Assembly: GCF_000613285.1 (NCBI RefSeq)
Contig: NZ_BAIN01000013.1
Span: 1 to 61,096, forward strand
Source of the DNA: Acetobacter papayae JCM 25143
GTDB lineage: Bacteria > Pseudomonadota > Alphaproteobacteria > Acetobacterales > Acetobacteraceae
DNA: 61,096 bases
Direction of reading: 5' to 3'
Shown here: piece by piece, positions 29,907 through 40,203 of the stretch
Layout: each line of letters starts with the position of its first letter
How positions within the stretch are numbered: position 1 is the stretch's first letter
Notes under the pieces: generated by a model
Database searches by the model: none
Told to the model about the DNA's origin: nothing
What the model saw: the letters and a program-made list of their open reading frames with translations, nothing else
Program-made: the position numbers and the translations under genes

Positions 29907-30023
29907 GCCCTGTCTTCTGGCCCCGTAGCGGGGCTGGAACTGGCAGCCCCGGCGGACTCTTCCGATCCGCCGGAGGGCTAACCCGCAAGGTCTGTGCCTG
30001 TCATGGGCCTGTGTCGCGCAGGC

Positions 30024-31937
30024 TCAGGTTTCGGGGTTGTTCGCGGCTTCTTCCATTTCGGTTTGCGCGCTCAGCCAGCGCTCTTCGGTTTCATCCTGCT
30101 CACGTTGCAGGGCGGCCAGACGGGTATTGAGTTTTGTTACTTCGGCGGCTTTGCCTTCGGCATACAAAGCGGGGTCGGCCAGTGCGCTTTCCAGTTTGGC
30201 GCGCTCTTCTTCCAGCTTGGCCAGTTTTGTTTCCGCATCCTTGATGATCTTGCGCAAGGGAGCCTGCGCCTTGCGGGCTTCGGCGCGTTCGCGCCGGTCT
30301 TCCTTACGGTTGCTTTGTGTGGCCGCGCTGTCGGCATCGGGGCGCTGGGTGGTGCGGCCTCTGTTGGCGGCGCGGGCGCGTTCGGCCAACCATGTGCGGT
30401 ATTCCGCCATGTCGCCTCAAAGGGTGTCACCTTACCATCGGCAACCAGCCAGAGCCGGTCCGCCACCAGTTCGACCAGATGCGGGTCATGGCTAATCAGT
30501 ACGACCGCGCCTTCAAAGGCGGAGAGTGCCTGATCAGCGCGTCACGCGCATCGAGGTCGAGATGGTTGGTGGGTTCGTCCAGCAGCAGAAGCTGCGGGGC
30601 GTCGCGCGTGGCCAGCGCCAGTAGCAGGCGCGCTTTTTCGCCACCCGACAGATCGCGCACGGGGGTTTCGGCCCGGTCCACATCCAGCCCGAAGCGGGCA
30701 AGCTGGGCGCGCACGGCTGGCGGTGTGGCCTTGGGCAGTGCGCGGCTCATATGGTCTATGGCGTTTTCATCCAGCCGGAGTTCCTCGGCCTGATGCTGGG
30801 CAAAATAGCCGACTTTCAACCGCGGGTTGCGCTCCACCGTGCCGCTGATCGGCTCCAGCCTGCCCGCCAGCAGTTTGACCAGCGTGGATTTGCCGTTGCC
30901 GTTGGCACCCAGCAGGGCAATGCGGTCTTCCATATCCAGCCGCAGTGACAGGCCAGACAGAATGGGCCGCCCGTCATACCCCACGCTGGCGCGGCTCATG
31001 TTCAGGATAGGCGGCGGCAGCCTTCGGGTTCAGGAAAAGCGAAGCGTGTGGGGGTGTCTTCCACCACGCTTTCGATGACGGGCAGCTTTTCCAGCGCTTT
31101 CAGCCGGGCCTGTGCCTGCCGGGCCTTGGTGGCCTTGGCGCGAAAGCGGTCCACAAAAGACTGCATATGCGCGCGCTGGGTGGCGATTTTTTCAGCCTGC
31201 CGGGCTTGTTGCAGGGCTTGCTCGGTGCGGATGCGTACGAAATTTTCGTAGCCGCCCGGTGTCAGGCTCAGCTTGCCACGGTCCAGATGGGCAATGGCAT
31301 CCACGCACGAATCGAGCAGGCCGCGGTCGTGGCTGACAATCAGCGCGGCCCCGGCGAATCGGCGCAGCCAGTCTTCCAGCCAGAGTGTTGCTTCAAGGTC
31401 GAGATGGTTGGTGGGCTCGTCGAGCAGCAACAGGTCAGGTTCGAGAAACAGAGCCGTGGCCAGAGAGACGCGCATGCGCCACCCGCCGGAAAAGTCCGAA
31501 ACGGGGCGGGCCTGCGCTTCGGTGTCAAACCCGAGCCCGGCCAGCACGGAAGCCGCGCGGGCCGGGGCGCTATCGGCCTGAATGGCGCGGAGTCTCTCAT
31601 GAATTTCGGCAATGCGCTGCGGGTCTGTCGCGTGTTCGGCCTCGGCCAGCAGAGCCGTGCGTTCCTCATCCCCTGCCAGAACGGTTTGCAGCAGGGAGCC
31701 AAGGTCGGCCGGGGCTTCCTGCTTGACGCGGGCCATACGGGCGCGGGCGGAAAGGCGGATTTCGCCCCCATCGGGGGTTATATCTCCCGCTATGGCGGCC
31801 AGCAGGGTAGACTTTCCCGCGCCGTTGCGGCCGACAAGCCCTATTTTGCGGCCCGGTTCAACGGATAGACTGGCGTTATCCAGCAGCAGGCGGCCTGCCA
31901 TGCGTAAGGATAGCTCGGAGATGACAAGAAGGCTCAA
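30024..31937 (-). CDS. ABC-F family ATPase (YheS/Uup-like), three frameshifts
   Basis: Soluble protein with two ABC domains and no membrane part; family members act on ribosomes. Domain 1 has [24 protein letters not shown] and [12 protein letters not shown]; domain 2 has [24 protein letters not shown] and a second [12 protein letters not shown]. The C-terminal coiled coil ([22 protein letters not shown]) fits the YheS/Uup type. Three one-base additions repair it: near 31019 ([13 protein letters not shown]), near 30532 ([20 protein letters not shown]) and near 30415 ([13 protein letters not shown]). The corrected length is about 638 residues, close to YheS. Both ATPase sites are intact once repaired, so I take it as functional. 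Confidence 0.9.
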
Positions 31938-32071
31938 CGCGGTTCCCGTTATTTGATGGAATCGTACATTACATTCTGTGTGGTACCTACCAGCCTTGGC
32001 CGATATGCTCTAGATGGGGGCGTGAAAGCCGCTTTGAGGGCGGATCGTACAGCAAGACAGGAGTAAGGCCC

Positions 32072-32494
32072 ATGGCCAAGGAACGCACGCTTTCCATTAT
32101 CAAGCCCGATGCAACCCGCCGTAACCTGACGGGCAAGATCAACGCCGTGTTCGAAGATGCGGGCCTGAGCATCGTTGCGCAGAAGCGCGTCCAGCTCACC
32201 CCCGCGCAGGCTGGTGCTTTCTATGCCGTGCACAAGGAACGCCCCTTTTACAACGATCTGGTGTCCTTCATGATTTCCGGCCCCGTCGTGCTGCAGGTGC
32301 TCGAAGGCGAGAACGCTGTTGCCAAGAACCGCGACGTCATGGGTGCGACCGACCCCAAGAAGGCCGAAGCCCACACCGTCCGCGCGCAGTTTGCTGAAAG
32401 CATTGAAGCAAACTCCGTTCACGGTTCCGACAGCGCTGAAAACGCCGCTAACGAAATCCGCTTCTTCTTCGCGGAAACCGAAATCCTTCCGTAA
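32072..32494 (+). CDS. ndk: Nucleoside diphosphate kinase
   Basis: Balances NTP pools by phosphate transfer through a histidine. The 140-residue protein starts [18 protein letters not shown]. The active-site histidine is in [14 protein letters not shown] (about residue 117), with the family's [13 protein letters not shown] and GATDPKKA. It is followed by its own strong terminator. Confidence 0.97.
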   Translation: MAKERTLSIIKPDATRRNLTGKINAVFEDAGLSIVAQKRVQLTPAQAGAFYAVHKERPFYNDLVSFMISGPVVLQVLEGENAVAKNRDVMGATDPKKAEAHTVRAQFAESIEANSVHGSDSAENAANEIRFFFAETEILP

Positions 32495-32532
32495 GATCTT
32501 TTCTGCCGGGCAACTCCCGGCGGGATGATTTG

Positions 32533-32575
32533 AAAACGGGCGCTCTCCAGCCATGCTGGGAGCGCCCGTTTTGCG
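32533..32575 (+). terminator. Strong terminator after ndk
   Basis: An 18-pair stem with one bulged T (AAAACGGGCGCTC-CCAGC with its complement, loop CAT), ending in TTTT. Confidence 0.93.
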
Positions 32576-32801
32576 TTTATGGGACAGTTTCGCACGATGG
32601 GTGCGGGCGCTTGCATAGCTTCAGGTAAAGCTCTGGCGCATGGCAGCTAATAGCCGGTCGCACACGCATGGGTGGTGCCTGCCTGACAGGCACGACAAGC
32701 CGGACAGATCGTTTCTATACTACCGGATACGGAAAAAACTTTGGCCTGACATCGGGCAGCCCTGACTGCGCGCCATTGTCAGACCGGCAGAGAGGGATGT
32801 C
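32576..32801 (+). promoter_or_regulatory. Leader of the HpnR-like gene with candidate operator and promoter
   Basis: A perfect inverted repeat GTGCCTG-N5-CAGGCAC lies at 32675-32693. A -10-like TATACT at 32716-32721 has an ACGACA -35-like box at 32692-32697 (18-base spacing) touching the right arm of the repeat. The arrangement looks like a regulator site overlapping a promoter. The ribosome site AGAGGGA is at about 32790-32796. Confidence 0.45.
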
Positions 32802-34343
32802 ATGAAACTTCTGGCCGTTCATCCGAGCGCACTCATGTACACACGGGTTTTCCTCAGGCTGGAGCCTCTGGGGCTGGAACTGGTGGCGGGCGCGGCCCGC
32901 GCGGCGGGTCACGATGTGCGCATTATCGACCTGCAGGTGGAAACGCATGATGATTTCTGGAAGATTATGGATGACTTCCAGCCTGATGCGGTCTGCTACT
33001 CGGGTAATTATCTGGCCAATGTGCCTGAAATTCTCGATCTGTGCCGGGCGGTCCATTACCGTAATCCGTCCACGGTGCAGATCATAGGCGGGCATTCCGT
33101 CTCGTTTATTGCCAAGGATGTGCTCGACCTTGCCGAAGGAACAGTGACCTGTATCCTCAAGGGCGAGGGAGATGCCACCATCGGGCTGCTGCTCAACGCC
33201 ATGCGTGACGGGCAGGATCTTATGGAGGTGCCGGGGGTTGTCACGATCAAAGGCGAAGGCCCGCCGCCGGTTTTTGTCAAATCGCTGGATGATGTCCGCC
33301 CCGCGCGCGATCTGCTCAGGCACCGCAACAAGTATTTCATCGGCACGCTGGACCCCGCTGCGTCTATTGAGTTTGCGCGTGGCTGTCCGTGGGACTGTAC
33401 GTTCTGTTCCGCCTGGACGTTCTATGGGCGCTCCTACCGCACGGCCAGCCCGCAGGTGATTGCGGATGAACTGGAAGAGATCAAGGAGCCGGGTATCTTT
33501 ATCGTTGATGATGTGGCCTTCGTGCATGAAGAGCACGGCATGGCCATTGCCAACGAGATCAAGAAGCGCGGTATCAAAAAGGAATACTACCTTGAAACCC
33601 GCGCCGATGTGCTGCTGCGCAACAAGGAGGTGTTCAAGGTCTGGAGCGAGATTGGCCTTTCCTACATCTTTATCGGGCTGGAAGCGGTGGATGAGGAAGG
33701 ACTGAAACAGTTCCGCAAACGTGTATCGCTCGACAAGAATTTCGAAGCGCTCGAATATGCCCGCTCTCTGGGGCTGATTGTCGCAATCAACATTATTGCT
33801 GATCCCTCATGGGACAAAAAACGCTTTGAAACCGTGCGCCAGTGGTGTCTTGAAATTCCCGATATCGTCAATATTTCCGTAACCACGCCCTATCCGGGCA
33901 CGGAAATCTGGCACAAGGAAGCGCGCCGTCTGACCACGCGCGATTACCGCCTGTTCGATATCCAGCATGCCGTGTTGCCCACAACCCTGCCGTTGCCTGA
34001 GTTTTACGAAGAACTGGTCAAGACCCAGCAGGTGCTCAACACCAAGCATATGGGTTGGGAAGCGCTGAAAGATACGGCGGGTATAGCCGTGCGCCTGTTG
34101 CGGCAGGGGCAGACGAATTTTGTAAAGATGCTGTGGAAGTTCAATTCCGTTTTCAACCCGGCCCTGCAGCTTGCGGATCACCAGCGCCCGGCGCGTTACC
34201 TTATGCCGATCCAGCCCGATGCGGTGGACAATATTTCCCGCTCCGACCTGTATGTGCATGGGCCGGGCGGGCGCAAAACCCGCGCGCTGGATGATGCTAC
34301 CGAAAAATTTGTCGATACCACGCGCATGGGTGAGGAGGTCTGA
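32802..34343 (+). CDS. hpnR: B12-binding radical SAM protein, probable hopanoid C-3 methylase
   Basis: Radical SAM enzymes of this type add a methyl group at C-3 of the hopanoid A ring, giving 3-methylhopanoids. The 513-residue protein begins MKLLAVHPSALMYTRVFLRLE, close to what I recall of HpnR. An N-terminal B12-binding Rossmann domain (residues about 1-140, with IQIIGGHSVSF) precedes the radical SAM core, whose cluster motif is FARGCPWDCTFCSAW (CxxxCxxC, about residue 195). Later SAM-core elements are FIVDDVAFVHE and YIFIGLEAVDEEGL. Acetic acid bacteria make 3-methylhopanoids, which fits. Other hpn genes are not in this window. The alternative is another class B radical SAM methylase. Confidence 0.8.
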   Translation: MKLLAVHPSALMYTRVFLRLEPLGLELVAGAARAAGHDVRIIDLQVETHDDFWKIMDDFQPDAVCYSGNYLANVPEILDLCRAVHYRNPSTVQIIGGHSVSFIAKDVLDLAEGTVTCILKGEGDATIGLLLNAMRDGQDLMEVPGVVTIKGEGPPPVFVKSLDDVRPARDLLRHRNKYFIGTLDPAASIEFARGCPWDCTFCSAWTFYGRSYRTASPQVIADELEEIKEPGIFIVDDVAFVHEEHGMAIANEIKKRGIKKEYYLETRADVLLRNKEVFKVWSEIGLSYIFIGLEAVDEEGLKQFRKRVSLDKNFEALEYARSLGLIVAINIIADPSWDKKRFETVRQWCLEIPDIVNISVTTPYPGTEIWHKEARRLTTRDYRLFDIQHAVLPTTLPLPEFYEELVKTQQVLNTKHMGWEALKDTAGIAVRLLRQGQTNFVKMLWKFNSVFNPALQLADHQRPARYLMPIQPDAVDNISRSDLYVHGPGGRKTRALDDATEKFVDTTRMGEEV

Positions 34344-34376
34344 TTTCAGGCAGGTCTGGCCTGCTTATCCGGTATT

Positions 34377-35027
34377 TCAGCCCAGAAAAGGCCACAGGCT
34401 CTGGGCTGTATAGGTTTCAGCTACCAGACTGAACGGCCTGCCTGCCTGTGTGCGTAACAGTGCCGTATGGCGGAACAGATGCGCAGGCAGGGCAATTCCG
34501 CTGGGGGGGGAGGCGGGCAGATTTTCCTGTGGGGCGGTTTGCCTGTCCGTTCCAGCCCGCAGGGTTTGAAGCTGCGCGCGAGACAGGGTTTCCTGTGGCA
34601 GGGGCCACCACAGGCTTTCGCGCGCAAGGGTCTGGCGGAAAAAACCGAGCGCATGCACAGCGCGGCCAAAGGGTATGTCGGTTGTGTCCAGTGCCTGCTG
34701 CATGTCCGTATCTAGCAGGTCGGGTCTGTACCAATTTTCAGCCTCGGACAGGACAAGCGGCCCGCAGGTCATGCGGATTTTGCGGTAGTGCAGCGGGGCC
34801 TCGCCCAGCAGGGGGGCGAAGGCCGCCGGGCAGGGCGTAGCCGGTTCATGCGTTCTTTCCACCAGCAGGGGGGCGGCTATGCGCTCAGGGGCCAGCGCTA
34901 TCCACTCTTCCAGCGCACGGGTTGCACTGGGGGACGCCAGCAGGGCGTTTTCAAGCCGGGCGATCAGGGTGGACAGATAAAGCCTGTCAGTCAGGGTATC
35001 GGGCAGGGTGGGCGGTGGCTGGGTCAT
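34377..35027 (-). CDS. Chorismate-lyase-like (UbiC/DUF98-type) protein
   Basis: 216-residue protein from the ATG at 35027 (MTQPPPTLPD); an ATG at 35051 is an alternative. The central part, HYRKIRMTCGPLVLSEAENWY followed by RPDLLD, TTDIPFGRAVHALGFFRQTL, resembles the core of the chorismate pyruvate-lyase fold, where a basic strand and an Arg later in the sheet bind the product. It is not close enough to call UbiC. If active it could supply 4-hydroxybenzoate for ubiquinone, which is speculation. It is convergent with hpnR and divergent from the metal-binding protein. Confidence 0.6.
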   Translation of the reverse strand: MTQPPPTLPDTLTDRLYLSTLIARLENALLASPSATRALEEWIALAPERIAAPLLVERTHEPATPCPAAFAPLLGEAPLHYRKIRMTCGPLVLSEAENWYRPDLLDTDMQQALDTTDIPFGRAVHALGFFRQTLARESLWWPLPQETLSRAQLQTLRAGTDRQTAPQENLPASPPSGIALPAHLFRHTALLRTQAGRPFSLVAETYTAQSLWPFLG

Positions 35028-35165
35028 TGGTGGAGCATACCATGTCCGCATCCGGTGCGCAGGGGGCGTTCCCTGTTTCCTGCCGGAGGGAAATTGGGCT
35101 ATGGTAAGGATACGAATGACCTAAATGGTTATACTTCGTTTATTTTTAGAAGGGAAATGGGTGCA

Positions 35166-35378
35166 ATGAGTTCCAGCACGACAAGTTTCATGGTTGATGG
35201 CATGACCTGCGACGGGTGCGTGTCCGCCGTGAAGCGCGCTCTTGCCGCCATTGAAGGTGTTGAGTCCACGGATGTGAATCTGGCCACCAGTGAAGTCACG
35301 GTTACCTATGATCCGGCGCGGGCTGGCATTTCCTCCCTGCGCAACGCCATTCGTGGCGCGGGTTACGAGGTAGGCTGA
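35166..35378 (+). CDS. Heavy-metal-associated (HMA) domain protein, CopZ-like chaperone
   Basis: A 70-residue, single-domain ferredoxin-like protein starting MSSSTTSFMVDGMTCDGCVSA. The GMTCDGC motif is the CxxC copper or silver site. The rest has the beta-alpha-beta pattern KRALAAIEGVESTDVNLAT, SEVTVTYDPARAG, LRNAIRGAGYEVG. The start at 35166 has AAGGGA about 10 bases upstream; the ATG at 35157 is too close to it. No P-type ATPase or CueR-type regulator is nearby, so the partner is elsewhere. Confidence 0.9.
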   Translation: MSSSTTSFMVDGMTCDGCVSAVKRALAAIEGVESTDVNLATSEVTVTYDPARAGISSLRNAIRGAGYEVG

Positions 35379-35525
35379 AAACGCCGCCGTGCCATGCGCT
35401 GGCGTGGCATGGTGCAAGCCTCCTGTGGCTGGCGGTAAGCGGGTGGACATGCCACCATAAGCAGCAACCGGCCACGCTGTGGGGTAGACGGGATATAGGG
35501 CATAACAGGGCGGACAAGGGCCACA

Positions 35526-35822
35526 ATGCGTAAGACGACAACACTGGGCCTGAGCGTTCTGGCCGTGGGCGGTATTCTGCTGGGCGGCTGTTCGTCCGAA
35601 ATCGGGCGTCTGCCCTCTGATACCGATGTATCCTGCCTGCGTAAGCAGATGGCCCCGCCGATGTTTCTCAGCTTTCCTCTGGCGGCCAATACCTGCCAGC
35701 GCCTGACCAACCATGGTTTTGTGCTGGGTGAGAAAGACGCCAAGCTTATTCCCCTTAACCTGAAAGGGGCGCCCGACCTGCAAAAGCTCGCGCAGGAACA
35801 CGGCTACAGCTATACGCCCTGA
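35526..35822 (+). CDS. Small lipoprotein of unknown function
   Basis: A 98-residue protein: MRKTTTLGLSVLAVGGILLGGC is a signal peptide with lipobox LLGGC. The mature part has two further cysteines (DVSCLRK and ANTCQRL), possibly a disulfide, and ends LAQEHGYSYTP. I do not recognise a family. It is 147 bases downstream of the HMA protein in the same direction; a link to metal handling is possible but unsupported. Confidence 0.68.
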   Translation: MRKTTTLGLSVLAVGGILLGGCSSEIGRLPSDTDVSCLRKQMAPPMFLSFPLAANTCQRLTNHGFVLGEKDAKLIPLNLKGAPDLQKLAQEHGYSYTP

Positions 35823-35872
35823 CTGCCAGCTCGGGCCTAAGCCTGCGCTCAAGGGTTTTGTTGCGCGGGCGA

Positions 35873-36454
35873 TCAGCTATCCAGTTCGGTATCCCAGTAG
35901 AGATAGTCGCACCAGCTTTTATGCAGGTAGTTAGGCGGAAAGGCGCGGCCGTTTTCCTGTAGCTCCCATGAGGTAGGGCGGGCCGGAGGGCGGCGCGGAA
36001 TCATGCCGATTTTCTGGGGCATGTGCGGGCCTTTGCGCAGGTTGCAGCAACCGCAGGCCGTCACTACGTTTTCCCAGCTTGTGCGCCCACCCTTGCAGCG
36101 TGGAATAACGTGGTCGAATGTCAGTTCCTGAGTAGGGTAGCGTTCGCCACAATACTGGCAGGAAAAATTGTCGCGTAAAAAGACATTAAACCGCGTAAAG
36201 GCCGGTTTGCGCGCTGCGGGAATAAAGTCTTTCAGGGCGATGACACTGGGCAGGCGGAATGTCTGCCGGGGCGAGCGTACTTCCACATCGTATTCGTTCA
36301 GAACCGAAACACGGTCGAGGCATACAGCCTTTATGGCATCCTGCCAGGACCATAAGGAAAGTGGAAAGTAGGAGAGAGGCCTAAAATCGGCATTGAGGAC
36401 AAGGGCCGGAAAATTCAGAGTACTGCCATCCGCCAAGACGCGTCTCCCTATCAT
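35873..36454 (-). CDS. HNH endonuclease-like protein
   Basis: A protein of 193 residues from the ATG at 36454; the frame continues upstream to 36643, so the start is uncertain. N-terminal ALVLNADFRPLSYFPLSLWSW is typical of a conserved bacterial HNH family. The HNH part has zinc cysteines FSCQYCGERY and CGCCNLRKG, with the catalytic His in LTFDHVIPRCKGG and Asn in SWENVV. These free-standing HNH proteins are common in alphaproteobacteria and their role is unknown. No methylase or phage gene is adjacent. Confidence 0.86.
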   Translation of the reverse strand: MIGRRVLADGSTLNFPALVLNADFRPLSYFPLSLWSWQDAIKAVCLDRVSVLNEYDVEVRSPRQTFRLPSVIALKDFIPAARKPAFTRFNVFLRDNFSCQYCGERYPTQELTFDHVIPRCKGGRTSWENVVTACGCCNLRKGPHMPQKIGMIPRRPPARPTSWELQENGRAFPPNYLHKSWCDYLYWDTELDS

Positions 36455-36630
36455 GCTCGGGAACGCCGCCAGAGATGGGCCGTAAAACTCGGGGAACGGC
36501 CATTCAGGCAATGCGTCGTCGAGATAATTACTACACGCAGTATTGCAGAGCTTCGGGTGTGTGGCAAGAAAGCGTAAAGAAACCGACGGGGTATATAGGC
36601 TGTGTACTGGTGTTTTTCGGTATAAAAACC

Positions 36631-37593
36631 ATGAATTTTCCATTACATTACAATGGTGTTACGCCTGATACGCCCTCTGCGGGCTGGCGCACGCGGTTCG
36701 CACCCAGCCCCACCGGATTTTTGCATCTGGGCCATGTGGCCGCGGCCCTGTTCGGCTGGCGATATGCCCGTGCTGGCGGCCTGTGGCTGGTCAGACTGGA
36801 GGACATAGACCCCCAGCGGTGCAGGCCTGAATTTTCAACCGCCCTGCTGGAAGATCTGGCGTGGTTAGGCCTGCATTCCGGTGCGCCGGTGCTGCGTCAG
36901 TCCGAGCGCATGGCGGAGTATGGGCAAACGCTGGCGCATTTGCAGGCGCTGGGTGTGCTGTATCCGTGTTTTTGCACACGGTCTGATATCCAGCGTGAGC
37001 GCGCTGGCATGCTGTCCGCCCCCCATGCAGCTCCGGATGGCAGCGTGGTTTATCCCGGCACCTGTCGGCACCTGTCAGCCGCGGAGCGCCTGAAGCGTAT
37101 CGAGGCCGGGCACCCTTACGTGCTGCGGCTTGATATGGCGCGGGCGCTGGAACAGGTGCGACAGCATGGTGGGGCTGAATGGCCCCTGAGCTATCATGAC
37201 CTCGAACGCGGCAGTGTGACCTGCACCCCGGAACTGTTTGGCGATGTGGTGCTGGCGCGGCGCGATGTTCCGGCATCTTATCACCTGTGTGTCTGCCATG
37301 ATGACGCCGCACAGGGGATTACGCTGGTTACGCGCGGGGAGGACCTGCGCCCGGCAACTGACCTGCACCGGCTGTTACAAGTGCTGATGGGCTGGCCAGC
37401 TCCTGCCTATTGCTTCCACCCCCTGCTGTGCGATGCACAGGGCCACCGGCTGGCCAAACGCGCAGGCGCGCGCTCCATTCGTGCCATGCGTGAGGAGGGG
37501 CTGAGCCCCGAGGCGGTGAGGACCCTTGCCAGTATGGCAGATATGCCGCCAGCCAGTGCGAAGGAAAGCAGAGTGGGGCCGGGAGCATGGTAA
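36631..37593 (+). CDS. gluQ: Glutamyl-Q tRNA(Asp) synthetase
   Basis: Truncated GluRS paralogue (YadB) that attaches glutamate to queuosine in tRNA-Asp. The ATG at 36631 gives 320 residues, too short for a normal GluRS. It has the catalytic core FAPSPTGFLHLGHVAAALF (HIGH-like) and GHRLAKRAGARS (KMSKS-like), plus the zinc cysteines in YPCFCTRSDI and YPGTCRH. The C-terminal anticodon-binding domain is absent, as expected. Confidence 0.93.
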   Translation: MNFPLHYNGVTPDTPSAGWRTRFAPSPTGFLHLGHVAAALFGWRYARAGGLWLVRLEDIDPQRCRPEFSTALLEDLAWLGLHSGAPVLRQSERMAEYGQTLAHLQALGVLYPCFCTRSDIQRERAGMLSAPHAAPDGSVVYPGTCRHLSAAERLKRIEAGHPYVLRLDMARALEQVRQHGGAEWPLSYHDLERGSVTCTPELFGDVVLARRDVPASYHLCVCHDDAAQGITLVTRGEDLRPATDLHRLLQVLMGWPAPAYCFHPLLCDAQGHRLAKRAGARSIRAMREEGLSPEAVRTLASMADMPPASAKESRVGPGAW

Positions 37594-37784
37594 AAGGGGC
37601 GTTGCCGAAAAGGGCTGTGGTAAAATCAGTGCGTGTAGTCGAAAAAAGCGCCTGCGGGCTGAAATCGTATATTCCGCGCGCCCGCGAACATGATTAGTGT
37701 GCCGCAGTCATAACAGACCGCAGGGATAACCGGGAGCGTGGATGCTCCACCCCGCGGGCCTGAGGTAAACGTGTTGGAAAGTAG

Positions 37785-38993
<1,209 letters not shown>

Positions 38994-38997
38994 GCGC

Positions 38998-40203
38998 ATG
39001 GCGCGGGTTTTTGCTGACCGCCTCAAGGGCCTGCCTGCCCCCGCGACCATAGAAATGGCCGCCCGTGCCCGCGCGCTGCGGGCCGAGGGCGCACCGGTCA
39101 TTTCTCTGGCGCTGGGCGAGCCGGATTTTGCAACGCCTCCAGCCGTTGTGCAGGCCGCGCATGAAGCAGCCCTTGCCGGGCAGACCAAATACCCGCCAGT
39201 GGATGGCACGCCCGCCCTCAAGGCTGCGGTAGCGCGCAAGTTTGCCCGCGATAACGGGCTGGATTACGCGCTATCGGACATCATGGTGTCCAACGGGGGC
39301 AAGCAGGTCATTTTCAACGCGTTCATGGCCACGCTCAATCCGGGGGATGAGGTGGTGGTGCCCGCGCCATACTGGGTCAGCTACCCGCTTATTGCCCGTA
39401 TGTTCGGGGCGAAGCCGGTATTCGTGCCCTGTCGGGAGGAAGACGGATTTCGCCTCCGGGCCGATGCGCTGGCCGCGGCTATGACACCGCGTACACGCTG
39501 GCTGGTGCTGAACTTCCCCTCCAATCCGACCGGGGCCGTGTGCACGGTGGAGGATCTCGAGGCTATTGCGGAAGTGCTGCGCGCCTATCCCGATACATGG
39601 ATTCTGTCAGACGAAATTTACGAACACCTAGTGTTTGACGGCGCGCATGCACCCTCGATCGCAGCAGTTGCGCCCGACCTGAAAGACCGCACCGTTACGC
39701 TCAACGGTGTGTCCAAGGCCTATGCCATGACAGGCTGGCGCGTGGGGTTTGCAGGTGGGCCGACAGACCTTATCGCGGCCATGCGCGGCGTGCAGGGCAA
39801 TGCGACATCAGGTGTCTGCACCATTGCGCAGGCGGCGGCGGCGGCGGCGCTGGATGGCCCGGCTGATCTGGTTTCGGCCATGGTGGAGGTTTATGGCCGC
39901 AGGCGGCGCATGGTGGTGGAAGCCCTGCAGGCTGTGCCGGGGCTGACCTGCGCCCTGCCAGCCGGGGCTTTTTATGCTTATCCCGGTGTGGCGGGGTGTC
40001 TGGGTCGCCGCACGGCGGGCGGAAGACTGCTGGAGAGTGATCTCGATTTTGCTCAGGCTCTGCTGGAAGAGGAATATGTGGCCACGGTGCCGGGCAGCGC
40101 ATTCGGGGCTTCGCCCTATCTGCGGTTGTCTTGCGCGACCTCTGACGAGGCACTGGCCGAGGCCTGCGCGCGGATCAGCCGGTTTGTCAGTGGCTTATGC
40201 TGA
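38998..40203 (+). CDS. Class I/II aminotransferase, copy 2
   Basis: A 401-residue paralogue of the preceding gene, similar along its whole length by eye ([18 protein letters not shown] and [19 protein letters not shown] against [18 protein letters not shown] and [19 protein letters not shown]). Catalytic lysine and substrate arginine are both present. Differences cluster in the N-terminal substrate region and the small domain, so the two may have different specificities. Its end overlaps the next gene by 7 bases. Confidence 0.92.
   Translation: MARVFADRLKGLPAPATIEMAARARALRAEGAPVISLALGEPDFATPPAVVQAAHEAALAGQTKYPPVDGTPALKAAVARKFARDNGLDYALSDIMVSNGGKQVIFNAFMATLNPGDEVVVPAPYWVSYPLIARMFGAKPVFVPCREEDGFRLRADALAAAMTPRTRWLVLNFPSNPTGAVCTVEDLEAIAEVLRAYPDTWILSDEIYEHLVFDGAHAPSIAAVAPDLKDRTVTLNGVSKAYAMTGWRVGFAGGPTDLIAAMRGVQGNATSGVCTIAQAAAAAALDGPADLVSAMVEVYGRRRRMVVEALQAVPGLTCALPAGAFYAYPGVAGCLGRRTAGGRLLESDLDFAQALLEEEYVATVPGSAFGASPYLRLSCATSDEALAEACARISRFVSGLC

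Noticed and set aside
30024-31937. Programmed frameshifting in the ABC-F gene
   Set aside because: Three breaks at non-slippery sites of the same type as in unrelated genes; sequence error is simpler.
35873-36454. HNH gene as part of a homing or restriction system
   Set aside because: No intron, intein, methylase or phage gene is nearby; it fits the common stand-alone HNH family.
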